64,000 bases of DNA from Ascaris suum (lineage: Eukaryota > Nematoda > Chromadorea > Rhabditida > Ascarididae). The DNA lies in the NCBI GenBank assembly GCA_013433145.1, contig CM024174.1:1413083-1477082 (forward strand), given 5' to 3'. Below the pieces are notes generated by a model. The model ran no database searches and was not told the DNA's origin. It worked only from the letters and a program-made list of their open reading frames with translations. The position numbers and the translations under genes are program-made. How positions within the stretch are numbered: the first letter of the stretch is position 1; every line of letters starts with the position of its first letter. Below are positions 38,801 to 52,008 of the stretch, piece by piece.

Positions 38801-41719
38801 AACGTCATTGGTTTAATTCTTGACATATATAAGCTCAGTACGAATAGGAACTGAATATTATTTCAAAATAACCTTCAGTTGATGTGGCTTAAGAGTTTGC
38901 TTGACTATAAATGATGCAATCTGGAATCAATCATTTGCGGAAGTTGATATATGCGACTCGAAAAAATGTTCCATTGGGTATTGGATCATCATCGATAAAC
39001 TTGTGGTCACATTGTGGATTATTTATTTCATGATTTGAAGGAAAAGGGAGGGAGAGACTCGATATGAGGATTATTCGTTCGAGTGTGGTGTAGTATGCGT
39101 GTCGTTCCCATTCCCGGCAGTGCCCATTCCCCTCTTCCTCGCTCTCCTTCCCAACCAAACGAAAATCCATCCCTCGCACCACATTCATCTGATGTGATCG
39201 GCACTGATTGATGCACAGAACAGAAACTATGCCGGCAAATTTATTAGGTGAGATCTTTGAAGGAACTCAAATCAGTATTGCGTTAACGGAACTTTGTGAG
39301 CCTGACTGCGTCCACATGATAGCACCATACTCGGTTCATTTATTTGTGTTGACAAATATTTACATATATGTGTAACTCCATTATCCTTAGGCGGTTTTCT
39401 GAAGGTGAATACATTCCTTAAGGTGGATATGTTACTAAATAAAACCAGGATAACCTAAACAAAACCAAGATAACCTAAATAAAACCAGGATAACCTAAAT
39501 AAACTCAGGATGGCCTAAATTTCAAGTTCTATCTATAACGCATAAATTTGCAACCTTTTCAGATCTATTTGTTTGCGGATGTGCTTTGTCGGCGCAATAT
39601 CTTAACGTTGACGCCATTGAATACGCAAGTACTTGGTGGTGATGTGGATGCGCTTTTGGATATAAATACACCAGTTCATATTATAGTACGTCGGCTGAAT
39701 ATCGATGAGAGCAAACTACAAAGGACAGAGAGGTGAACTTCCATCTTAGTTTTTGCACATTTTTTAAAAAAATCGTGATGGTCACCTGGTCAGGTGGTAT
39801 TTTTAGAGGTCGATATGCAGCATTTTTTCGTGATCAGCTGGCTGAATTTTATTAATCGATAAATATATATACTACGATTGTGAATGGCCTTCGAAATTAT
39901 TCCGTCGTTGAGTTAAATTCTAATTAAAGTAAATATGCGAGAGTTTAGAGAGGTTTTATTCATGGTGATCCAATAGTGCCGGATCGCCATCGTTCGGTAT
40001 ATGTCTATGGACTAGCAACCTGCGGAACAGCAGTGGTGAACGCCGGTAATGGCGCTCATAAGGGGGATGGGATGGGGCAACAGAGTGAGGTTAGTGTTTA
40101 TGGTGTTTAACCGCTTGAAAGTCTTTTACAGGTAAAATATAGTCCTAAGAAGAAAGCTGACGTGTGAAATAGAAGGGAGAGGAAAGGGAGGGAAGCCATA
40201 GGAAAGACAGTTTATTGCTATCTAACCCGACACTATCATATATGATGGTTTAATAAATGCGCGCAGAAGCTAATGAATATTTTTCTGATTATTTGCCCCG
40301 TAATGTTTTCATTTGAAGGATTTATCGTCAACTATTCACTTTTTCTTAGGTTCCTCTTTTTAAGAGTCCTCTCCGATATTGTCCTTACAGAAATTTGTAA
40401 GGGTGTTTTGAAAATTCAATCGCCTTTTGCATGATAAAGTAGGCGAAGGATGCGGGAGACGAAGCGTGCGAATGAACAATTTAATTTAAAGGGTCGAAAA
40501 GTCTGTTATGGATGCTGATGGAGAACCGGAAAAGAAAGAAATAATGGAGATCGAAGAAGAAGCAGATATGCCGAGAGTTGCAAAGAATGATATAGAAGGA
40601 AATCAAAGCGGTGGATCAAACCTGTAGGTTGTTACACTTTGTGAGACTTGCAATTTTTTGTCGAAATGCTAAAAGTTTTTATTGATTTTGGACTCATCGA
40701 TGAAGTAAAGTATAACTTCCGATAAACTATCCTGTTCAATCATCTCTTCTTTCTCTCCTCCTCATGAAGTTTTGAAACTATCCTCCATTTAGAAGCTTGA
40801 AATTTTTGGGAAATATCTTGGAAGGGTTTCGATACGATAGAATATATAACAAAGCGATATTCTCGTCAAGGAAAGGCTGTAAAAGTTGCAAGCTATGTTA
40901 GGTGTCAAAAAGTTTTCGTATATACCCAGTTCCCCCTCCATAGATATAAGGAGTAAGCTGTGTCATGTGTACAATGAGCTTGATTCTATTATATACTCAG
41001 ACAAGCTATGAATGTTGTTAGAGACTGCAACGATACTGTTTTCTGCATTTTGGTTGTTGTTTTGGGGAGTCTGATGAAGATAGTCGATTATGCTGACTCA
41101 TCCAGTAAAAGAGTTTGCTTTTTAAGCAACAAGCAGATCATCGAGGATGTGGATATAAAACTTGGAAAGAGCGAAGAAACGAGCGTGGAATGTGGAACAA
41201 AAACTATAGCAATCGGAGATTGTGCTAGAGACGAAGTACCAATGGACACAACAATTTTGTTAGTGTTCTCATTTTAACTCGAATCATTTCGTACACATTT
41301 ACCTGAATTTAAATACCACAGACCTGGAGCCATCGACGTTATAAACGCTTTTGTTTCGAGAGTAGGCAGTTCTAACGAGGGAAGATCTTATTCGACTCCT
41401 TGCACCATTAGATTCATTTTCACTCAACAACACAAGTGAGTCTCCAGAAGGGTATGAATCCCAAACCGTTTGTCCATGCTTTTGGATGATATTAAAAGAT
41501 TCATATTAAGAGTTCTTCCATGGAAATTTCTTGTAACTTTGTGTACAGCGAAGATCGAAAAAATCACTGCACAATTTTTTTTGCGGAGCTAGAAATAGTC
41601 TTAAGGAATTATATATTTGGTGCCTTGGCGAAGTAGATTGGTCATTCCATGCCGACAATAAATAGGCTTGAAATTACTTGTGGTTCAGGCAAAAATCCAT
41701 GTTGCCAATAAATATGCTG

Positions 41720-41792
<73 letters not shown>

Positions 41793-44700
41793 GCATTTAT
41801 ATATGATGCGTGTGCATGCATATGTATGTCCATATGATGTGTGGTTCTGAAGTTTAAGGATGACTGGACCGGAATGTGTTAAGAATATGACGAATGAGGT
41901 AGCTAAGGCCACTGTGGTTCCTGTGATGCCGACTGTTCGAAAAACAGTGAGCGTTTTTATTTTTTAGTTTTTTGTGCTAATTTTTCTCTTATTTCATGCA
42001 AATTTGCCGCAAGTTTTCTTTGAATATATTTTTGTTGTTATGATTCTATAGTAATTAGATTATCTTGTTGTTTTGAAGTGAATGTTTCTCTCTAACGAAA
42101 TATTGTAATAATTATTGAAATTTACTAAGGAAATGTGAGAATGTTCAATGAAGAATTCAGTTTAAAATTCATTAATGGGCATTTATCGTAGAATAAAAAT
42201 ATTTTTTAACGACCACCTTTTCAAATATTCTTTTTATCCTTTATTTACATCGTTACGATCCGAGTTGATTGAATAAATTTAGGAGGGGGAGCAGTTTTTG
42301 TGTTATAATAAAATCGTTGTATCACATTGAGCTAATCGAAACATTCTTCGCTGTTGTCGCATATTTCATTTGCTTATAGGTGTTTATGCATTTAGGTTTA
42401 CTATCATTGCTTAAGTCATTCATTCGCCTACATATACTGCAATCATATTAGTTGTAAGGGAATCTTTCATAGCCAAAAATGATTGATTTTAATCTGGATT
42501 CGCCAACATAGTGCAATTTCATGATCGCTTGTTATCAGTGTTTGTCGGCAACGCCACGATCCGGTAGGGGAGGGGGGGGGGGGGGGGGGAGTCAGAGGTT
42601 TGTTTAGACCAAAATTGGAGCTGAATAAATTCTAAGAAGTGGAATTACTACGGATCCTTATTCTCCATCTGTCTATTTAGGCCTATATTGTTCATAACTC
42701 TGAAATGTTTATCCAGTTTTACCATGTTTCATGTTATTACCACCTCGTATTTGTTGATTTGGAACTTGGTCGTTACTGAGGAGTTTTTATGTGAGCGATA
42801 ATGCAGCGTGATCGAACTTTCAGAACATTCTTATATTCGCTAAAGAAGTGTTGTGTTGATAAGATAATCTCTAAGATTCGAGCAGCATTTAGACAGATGA
42901 AATGTATTCAGTGGTACCGACTATCAACAACGGTCAACCAATATCAGCCACATTTGCTTTCTCTCTTTTCTTTTAAAGCTTTTATTATGCCTTTCCGTTA
43001 GCCGTTTCAACGAAATTTTTATCTTTCCACCTTATTTAGCTTATATATAGTTTTGCTTGTTTGGTTAGTTACTGAAAACATTCTTAGATATATTTGTAAA
43101 GGTTCAGTATTTTAGAGCGTGAGCTTTTCGTTATATTCATGAGCTGCTCTCGGCTTTCAGATGCATTTAAACTTTTTGGACAATCTAAATCCTAGAAGTT
43201 TTGAAAATCGAGGCACTCCAACTTGAACAGGGAGAGGTTGGATTGATCGTAATCGAATGAAGCATTTTTGATTTGCTCTTAGCGGACATAAGTTTTGCTT
43301 TAAAAAGATATGCGGAAGTGCAGGTAAAATGTTTCTGAAGCTGCTATATTGCATTAATTTGAAGGTGGAACGAGAGGAGTGTGAAAGGCCGTCGATTTTA
43401 AAGCTACAAAGTGGTATCACATTGAAGATCGTACCGCACAAAGGACCACAGCTGGAAGATGAAATTGTGGAAGAGAAGTGGAACGGCGCAAAGGAAGATA
43501 GAAGCAACCAGTCGACAGGATGGAACAAACGAACACTCGATGAAGCAACATTAAAGGAAATGGACTTGAAACTTAAAAAGACCACTAAGAAGAAGTATGT
43601 GGTTTTTTAATATAAATTTGAAATGAGTTGTGCTCATCGTCATGAAGTGAAGAACTGTTAGTTGAAGCCTAGGTGTACCCGATTCGAGGTTTTCTAAGTT
43701 TTACAGGTGGGAGCTTTGTATACTGTTGTAAAGTATAAGCTTGGTGTGCTATCTGCTTAATTTAAAGCAGAATAGCCTAAGTGAATATGTCGAATTTTGC
43801 TTGCAATTGATCACTTCATTTCGAGATGGGATATTAGTTCTTGCAGAAGTTGTAGGTATAGAGCAATTATGAATCCATAAAGCAATCAGGTGGTGCTTAT
43901 TTGGAGAATCGCTTTTTCAAAATTGCGGAATAGGCAGGTTTTAATTCAAATAAACTGATCGCTTATATTTGGGAACACTGTATGAGACGACCGAAAATTG
44001 TCGGCAATTTCCGATAACAGGTATCTAAACGTTTTGTTGAGAAGGAAAAAAAATGTTTCATGGGAATAATGTTACCTTTATTGGGTAATTTACGAGAGTG
44101 AAATTTGATGTTTAAGGAAACTTGCAATATTTTGCACTTAATTTTCCCGTCGTTATCTACAAAAAAATTGATTTCAATGGGATTGATCGTTTTAGGTGTT
44201 TGATACGACTTTTTTTAATGGAACGAAGCATATCGATTTATTCGAATAATTGTCGATTTCATCATAATCATATAAGATTAAACATCCGTTCTTCAATATT
44301 TAAGGAATTTTTGTTGCATTTGTAATTCGTTGATGACATAACCAATGAAGCGACGCTGATAGTAGCCGTCCGTTCTTGAATTTCTAGACACTATTTAGAA
44401 AGAAGAGAGGGCAAACGAATAAAAAAGGAAAAAAATAGTGGAGATGTAAAATTGCTTTCTTGGAGTTTCCCAGGGCGGTGTTTTTCTAATTTATCGCTTT
44501 TTGATTGATTTCAAAATATTTTCACTTAAAAGGGTGGAAGGGAGAGGTTCATATTGTCATTTTGCTTCGCGATATTTCCGGCTGATATCTGTAAAGTCGA
44601 AGAGATTAGTAAGGCGATAGTATACCCGGCGTTGTGATATGAAAGAAACAGAATATTGCCGTTTTTCAGTAAAGGTCCTCCAATGGGTATGCGAACTATT

Positions 44701-47700
44701 ACTTCTTATTATGCTCCCGTTCGAAGGCTAAGGGAATCGGAAAGCGGCAAGTTGGAGCCATCTTATAACTCACTTTCGGTGAAAGCTGATTCTTCTCTCA
44801 AAATGGAAACAGGGAATATTGAATCGAGACCGCTCTCTTTTCAAGCGGTTTTCAATGAAAATTCGAATGGACCGTGCGTTAACAAGGATGTAGATCCACA
44901 TCCACGTCGTCAGGTTCCAGCAGTTGAGGAAGGTCTATCTCATTGTCGCCAAGCTCCAGAGCTTGAGAACTCGGGCCAACGGTTTTTCGACCAGATTCCA
45001 AGGCTTGAATGTGTCAGTCGACCTACCTGTGGTCAGATGCGTGGAGTGGAAGGTGCTGATCGGCTTACTTTTGACAAGATTTCAGAACTGAAGTGTTCAA
45101 CTCATCCTTCTTGTCACCAGCTTCCAGTGCTAGGGGATTCCAATCGACATGACTGTCGACAAGAGCAGCTGCTTGAAAATATCGGTTCACTTGCCGATCG
45201 TCGTTTAGAAGGATTTAGTGAACGTGGTGCAAATATTTCACAGATTTTTCAAAAAGCCTCAAATTTGCACAGTACATTGCCATTTCCTGCTTCTTGTGAA
45301 CAACCGGCTGGTCGCATCTCCAGAGGCAGTTTTCTTGAGAAGCTCGATAAAATGTACAAGAAAAAAGCGGATGCAGCACATGAAACAAATACTGGAAGGC
45401 AAGCAACTACAAGTGAAAATATGCCGAGGAGCAATACTCTACATCATCTTCTATTGGATTACCTTGGCAAAGGAAAGAGCATGAGCATAGTACAATGCCT
45501 ATCAATCGAAAGTTGATAAGTAGTAAAGAGATACGAAAGGACTCATATGCGAATACTCTATGGAATGCGATTAGAAACCCCACTAGTGAGAAGATTTATT
45601 CGGTAGAGCATAATGATAGTGGAATAATTCCACCGATTTGGGACTCAAAACGAGGAGATATATCGCCGACCTCAAGGTTAGCACTTTTTTACGGGTGACA
45701 ACTGTTGACGTTGATAGGAAAATCGCTCGTTGATATAAAAATCGCTCGTTGATATAAAAATCGCTCGTTGATACAAAAATCGCTCGTTTGTTTTTATGAT
45801 GTTTGTGACAGAAAAGATCGAATGTTTAATGTTGCTTTGTTTTCTTTTTTTGATCATTTCACGGTTTGATCTTCATGGATGAAAGTTTCACAAACACATC
45901 GATAACAGCTGACGTACTACGAATGCGTATAAATTGAAATTTGTACTCTATCACAAATGGATATCTGAAAATACCTTCTGCTTCTTTGATTGGGGGAGCG
46001 GTGAAAGGTGCGAGAAGGAAGAGAAGAACGAGAGAATGAGCGATCAGAGAGGGCAGATGTTATGAGAAACCTCTTTGCTATTCGGCATTCTATTGAATCC
46101 ATTATTTTCGACGGACCGCCTCTCGAATTAAGCAGTATAAGTGCTCTAACTTTGAAACCTCTTAGTCTAGTCCTTATTTCCCGTTATTTCTCGATTAATT
46201 GGCTGGTTTTTCTTATGACTGCTTTGGACTGTTAAGCGCATTTTTTTAATTAGCTCATTATTGTGGCTCTTGCCTTATCGACGTTGATTCATTTTTTTAA
46301 AACAGATTTGGAGGCAGGTATATTGATAATGCTAATTTCTTCTAATATAAATTTCTTCAATTTTCATTCTTTAATTTTCGCTTATAATTCATTCGTTGTA
46401 GAAAAAAATGGAATAAAACTTCGAAATCACATAATTTCAGGAAAGTTGGGATATCCAATACATCCTTCGCGAAGGTACCGTACGCAAACAATGAATTGAA
46501 TATGATGCACTCTCAGGTTTGTGAACGGAATTATTGTGTGATATAAAGAATGACTAAGAATTGACTTCGCAGTATCACTGAATTTGATCGAATCTGAAAT
46601 AGCATATCGATTTTTGAATTCCATTTGACGCACAATCACAAAAATCTTTTTTTCGCACGCATTAGTTGTCCCCCGTTTGGTAATAATTGTGGAATTCATA
46701 ACGGTTGGTGCGTATCCGTCCTTCTAAACACTTATTCATTGTTCGATTGCCTATCTTGCTCTTTTGATGTTCTTGCTCTTTGCCGGTTTTTGCACTGTTG
46801 TTCAGTGTTGATCTCATCGAGATAAAAGAAAGGGAGTGGCGTAATAAGTGGGACATCTGGCTAGATGAAAGCAATAGTATTATCTAGAAATATTCTTCGG
46901 AGGCTATGAAATTTTCAAATTATTTCAAGTGGTTTGTCGAATTGGATCATTTTTGCCTTTATGAATCAAAGATTTGAGGAGGAGAGATGATGCTGAGGAC
47001 CATTTTATGTTCATAGATGAAAGTTATGAATTTCAGAGAACTGATGCGCGGGAGAACACGTTTTTGACATATCCGTATAAAAACGATGGATATGGGTTGG
47101 ACGAAATGAAAACTTCCAAGAAGCGCGAAGCGTTCAATTCTATTCAGCCTTCAGCGTCCTCTTTTGGCATGGTACTTTCATGAAGATGTATTTTTATTCT
47201 AGGATGGGCCTAGTTTTATTATTTCGCTCAGATACGGCCTGGAAAAAAGTCTATGAAGAGGGAAAATCCTGCAGACATTCTAAGAATCCAAAAAAATCAT
47301 TATGATAGCCTTTGAAGAGTATATCATTTTTTTTGGCGTTGTTGGATCTATAAAGCATTTGAGTTTTCATCGGTTTTGCTTTTTTCGTACTTCATTTCCC
47401 TCTTCTAATGAGTCCCCTAGCACCATCTCTTCGCATCTACTGATAGGAAGAAGATGGAGAGTTCATGCCAGCGTTAGTACCGAAACAATACATACGGTAC
47501 GAATGACTTTGTGAAGCTTGTTTTTGCTTGAATTTTTGACTTTGTGAAGAAGCTTCAAGTTGTTTTATGCCCTGGCTCACAAAGTGGTATGCGCTCTAAT
47601 TTAGCGGCAAGCATCACAGATCTCAATTTGTGACATTTTTTTCCGTTTTGTTATGGGTTGAGATTTATAGAAAATATCAGCTTGGTACTTTGCATTTTAT

Positions 47701-50700
47701 GGATCTAGACATCCCGTCGATAATATCATGTCAGGGGGCATAATACGAGAAGCGCTGAGCGGTCTGCCGAGTAATCTTGGGTATTTACTGTTGTTTTTTC
47801 TCATGAAACTCTGATGGATTTATAACTATCGGCCTATATTTGAACTTATATGGTGTATCGCATATTCAAAAACCTATTGAAGGAAAAAAGGATCGCTGCA
47901 TGCTTTAATACACGAGATTGCTCAAAATACCGATAGGCTGGCGATTAGCGCTATACCTTTCAGAAGTCTCCATCGAACACTGAACAAAGAAATGATGATG
48001 TATGGGATGCGGAAAATCACCATGAAAGGTTATCGACGTTGGATGATGGAAACCCTTTGGTAACACCATCGACGTCACGACGTGTAAACGAAGTGCAACC
48101 CCTACAGACCGTTCTGAAAATCGACCAGCCAGGTTGTTTTTTATTTCGTTTTATAATTAACAAACATTTATGAGGATGAAATGTTATTTTTTGGTTATTC
48201 AGAAGTAGAGGGTCCTAAGAAATTCAAAATGATGCAAATTAGTTAATCACTTAATGGAGTGCTTTAGAGACCGATGCGCATTCAGGGGTATCAAAGAATG
48301 CATAATGGCTTCGCTAGTTTTAGGTTGCTTTATTTAAGCAAAAAAAGTGCACAAAATATTAGAAGCGACGAGTGATTTGCGCCAAATTAAAAGTGGTGAC
48401 AATAGAAATATTATGCATGAAAAGTAATTAATAATTTCGAATATGTGAATCAAGTAGTCAATTTCTTAATTGATTTATTCAAATTGCTGCTATCCATCTA
48501 GATGATGCGGTGAATTTTTGATAGATGTAGGTAAATAAGTACAGGTGAATGATAGGTTTCTTCTATTGAGTCCTTAAATTGTTTTTCAACGTCGATATTA
48601 TTTAGTGGCAGTTGTTGATGAACATCGTTCACTAACACCAAGAAAGCGGCGTCTAGATGAATATTGCCCTTCGAGTGATATCGTTCCTTACAAGACGCTT
48701 CCTAATGATATGAGCGATCGTTTTACCCAACGATCTTCGCATGAAAATGAGGTTTATTTATGCTTTGTATCGTTTTTATCCTATGTTTTTTGTTGGGTGA
48801 ATATTTTTACTCTATCGCCGCTCATTGAATATTTTTCAAATTGTAAGAAAGTGTATTTACAGCAAAAGATGGAAAATAACTACAGACGTATGTGTGAACT
48901 CACTGAATAGGACGTCAAACTCCCTTCTCTATCCTCTTTCTGAACTCATTATTTCGTTTGAAATATTTTTGATATTTTCCTTTCAAAGAATTACATATAG
49001 TGAATCGATGGGCTGAAATACTTTCACCCTTTTCAAAATGCCTTATTTGTTAAGTTGCTCCAAACAAGTCGCCAATCGTCAGTGGCGATCGTTAGAGACA
49101 AATTGTGGATCCTCATCTATGGACATTCTAAGAACTGACGAGTCAGTTTTGGATTTAGTTTTTTTTTGTGTTATCTTGATTGCAAAACGAATTTTTTCGC
49201 ATGTAATTCCCCTTGAGCTGGGAATTGAAGCAAACTTGAACACCGCTTCCCTTCTCGCTAGAAACCCTGATTCTCCTTGTTAAAGAGATCTGTTATGGGA
49301 ACTGATGGAAAGGATATCGGTTCTTCGTCTTCGACGAGTCATTTCATCACTTCGAGCCGACCCTTCACAATGTTTGATGCGTCAGCAAGCAACGTCAAAA
49401 GGTCTGCTTCAAGCGATTATGAAATAATTCGGCGTTTCCAATGCCTACGAATCATGACGCTCGCTGATATCCATCGTTCTCGTGGATTCTGGATGGTCGC
49501 ACAGCGGAAGAGGATCCAGGTTGTCCTTCCTATTTATTTGACTAGACTGCTTCATGATATCAAATCTTAACGATGACAATAGCAGATTTTATTTGAAGTC
49601 ATTTCTTATTTATTCTCAACTTTAGATTTGAATCCTAAATGCTCTTTTATTTAGTTGTTCCTTATGTCAGAAATTTTGTGATATTTTATAGTCTCTTACG
49701 TATCGGTTATTGGCTCAGGATAAACTCGTTAGTTGAAGATTGGTTAATTAGCCGAATATGATGTAGTTTAGTTGAGTGACTATAGCAAATGTTGCTCTAT
49801 TTTCTAATAGCTAAGTTGCAGTGATACGGGAATAGAGATACTGAGCGCATGGGATATTCGTGGAGCTTACTTTTTTTTTAACGAAATGATTTCAAAAGTG
49901 AAAGCAAAAGCGAATCCGAGACTGCTGGCAAAACGTAGGATTCTGAAAGATGGCAAGTCGACGTAATATATCGTATTTTCAACTTTGTTTTATTGCTGTG
50001 AAAGATACAACTTATTAATTTTGGGGAAGAGGGGGGGGGGGGCTAGAAAGATATAATATAGCTAAGTAATCTTTTTAACGCTAAAGGTTAACATAATATA
50101 ACTCAAGAAAGTTTGAACTCGATAAAATATGCCGTTCAGTAATTTTTGAAATATTGATGATCAATATTTTAATAAAATATAGCATAAATAAATTGCTAGA
50201 TGCTGAAGCCTAACGTTATATACTTCTTCATATTTCAAACTGAGCAACTTAAATTATAGTAGCTTGAGAAATCGTCGGTGAATTAACTGCATTGGTTCGC
50301 GAAATTCCCACTAATGTTGTTGGAATGAAAATAAATTTACCCATCGCCTGCGTGCATGATTGTTCTCAAAGGCAACGGCATTTTTTCGAGACCGAAGAAG
50401 ACGAAAAATCCACATTTGAAACAAGGCTAAAAAGCGCCCTGTTTAGATACGACAGTGACGGCTTTTCCTCGAGTTTCCGGAAGGGGAAGAGGGGGAGGGG
50501 ATGTTAGATAGGTTTTCATTTTGTACCTCTTCAAATGACCGCTAATAAGTGTGAGGTATTTTTATTCATTTGAAAATGTGTTTTTCATTAGCTGAAGGGT
50601 TTTATATGACTTAAGAGTGTTGTAAGTTTTTTTTTTTAAATATAAAGTTGGTTGATCCTTTCCTCTTGTGAGATTTTCATTTCGATCTCGATTCACGAGG

Positions 50701-51945
50701 GTCTCGTTTAGAAGGTTTTTATGAAAAGTCTGATGAGAATTTAATATTTTCTGCTCCATATAATATCAAATTTCATATTACATCGATTATAATCTCAGAT
50801 ATCCTCTTTTGTAATAAATTTTTATTAATCTGTTAAATATTTAGACATCACGTTTCCCCATAGTGTGTATTGTTGGAGCAGAATGCCTGACAGGGTTTCC
50901 TTGTGCTCTTGTGTACTCTGAGGAGAATTTTTTAAGCTCGTGAAGGTATGACTTGCTTTTTTAACTTCCGGCACAGAGGTAATGAAATGGTAGGGGGGGG
51001 GGGGGTTGAGGCAGTGTGAGGGCGGAGGACTCATTAGACATAACAACCCTTGATGCAAAATTTATGAAGCACCTTTGTAGTGGGGAGGGGGAGGAGGGGG
51101 TTTTGTGAGGAGATCCTTCTCGATGAACTCCAAACATTAGTTTACACTATCTATTCTTTTATCATTCTAACATGAGAAAAGAGGCAGTGATAAAACAGCG
51201 TATATCAAACCTGGGCTGTAAACGCCTTGATCGCTTTTAAGCGGAAACTATTAAATTCCATCGATATTTTTATCTGATATTACTTCTATCGATTGGTGAT
51301 AGTGAGCAACTTCCATGTTTAATAAATAAATTCGATGATTGTAGCATCCTATATTGATTAATAATTAATTATAGCCAATCAGCTGTGAAGTGATTGGTTC
51401 ATTGCAAGTATCAAGTGATGGATGGATGGTGAACGTATTAGTGACCGATCATACAGCTCGAGATCTCTTTTGTAACGTTGATAATGATGCACTCGAACGT
51501 CTACTTGGATTTTCATTCAAAGAGTGTAAGGTTAGCCCAGTATCGCATTTTCGATGGTCCTATTTATCAGTACGATTGATCAGCAACACAGATGTTGTGG
51601 GATCAAATATTGGAATGGTGTAGTTAGGCTGCGATATTGGATCAATATTAGAGTTGTGATCGTCTTAGAAACTCTTCTCTATGAACGCTGCTGTTAGTGG
51701 GATCAATTTATTTGTTGATTTTAATTTAAGAGCTATTGAAGATATGAACGAGATGAGGTGGAATTGTTGCTTTATTCGTAAATAGGTGGATAATTTCATA
51801 GGAAACTATCGAATTAACACAACTACGACTGGTACAATTGAGAAAGGATTGGTTGTTTTGAGATAATATTTTATTATTGAAGTACTATTTATTATATTTT
51901 TTTATTGATTTTACTGATTTAAATACTTATGGGAAGATTCACTTA

Positions 51946-52008
<63 letters not shown>

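Noticed and set aside
45215..45484. Overlapping ORFs on both strands inside the large RMI1 exon
   Set aside because: Shadows of the long RMI1 reading frame, whose phase links to the upstream exon.
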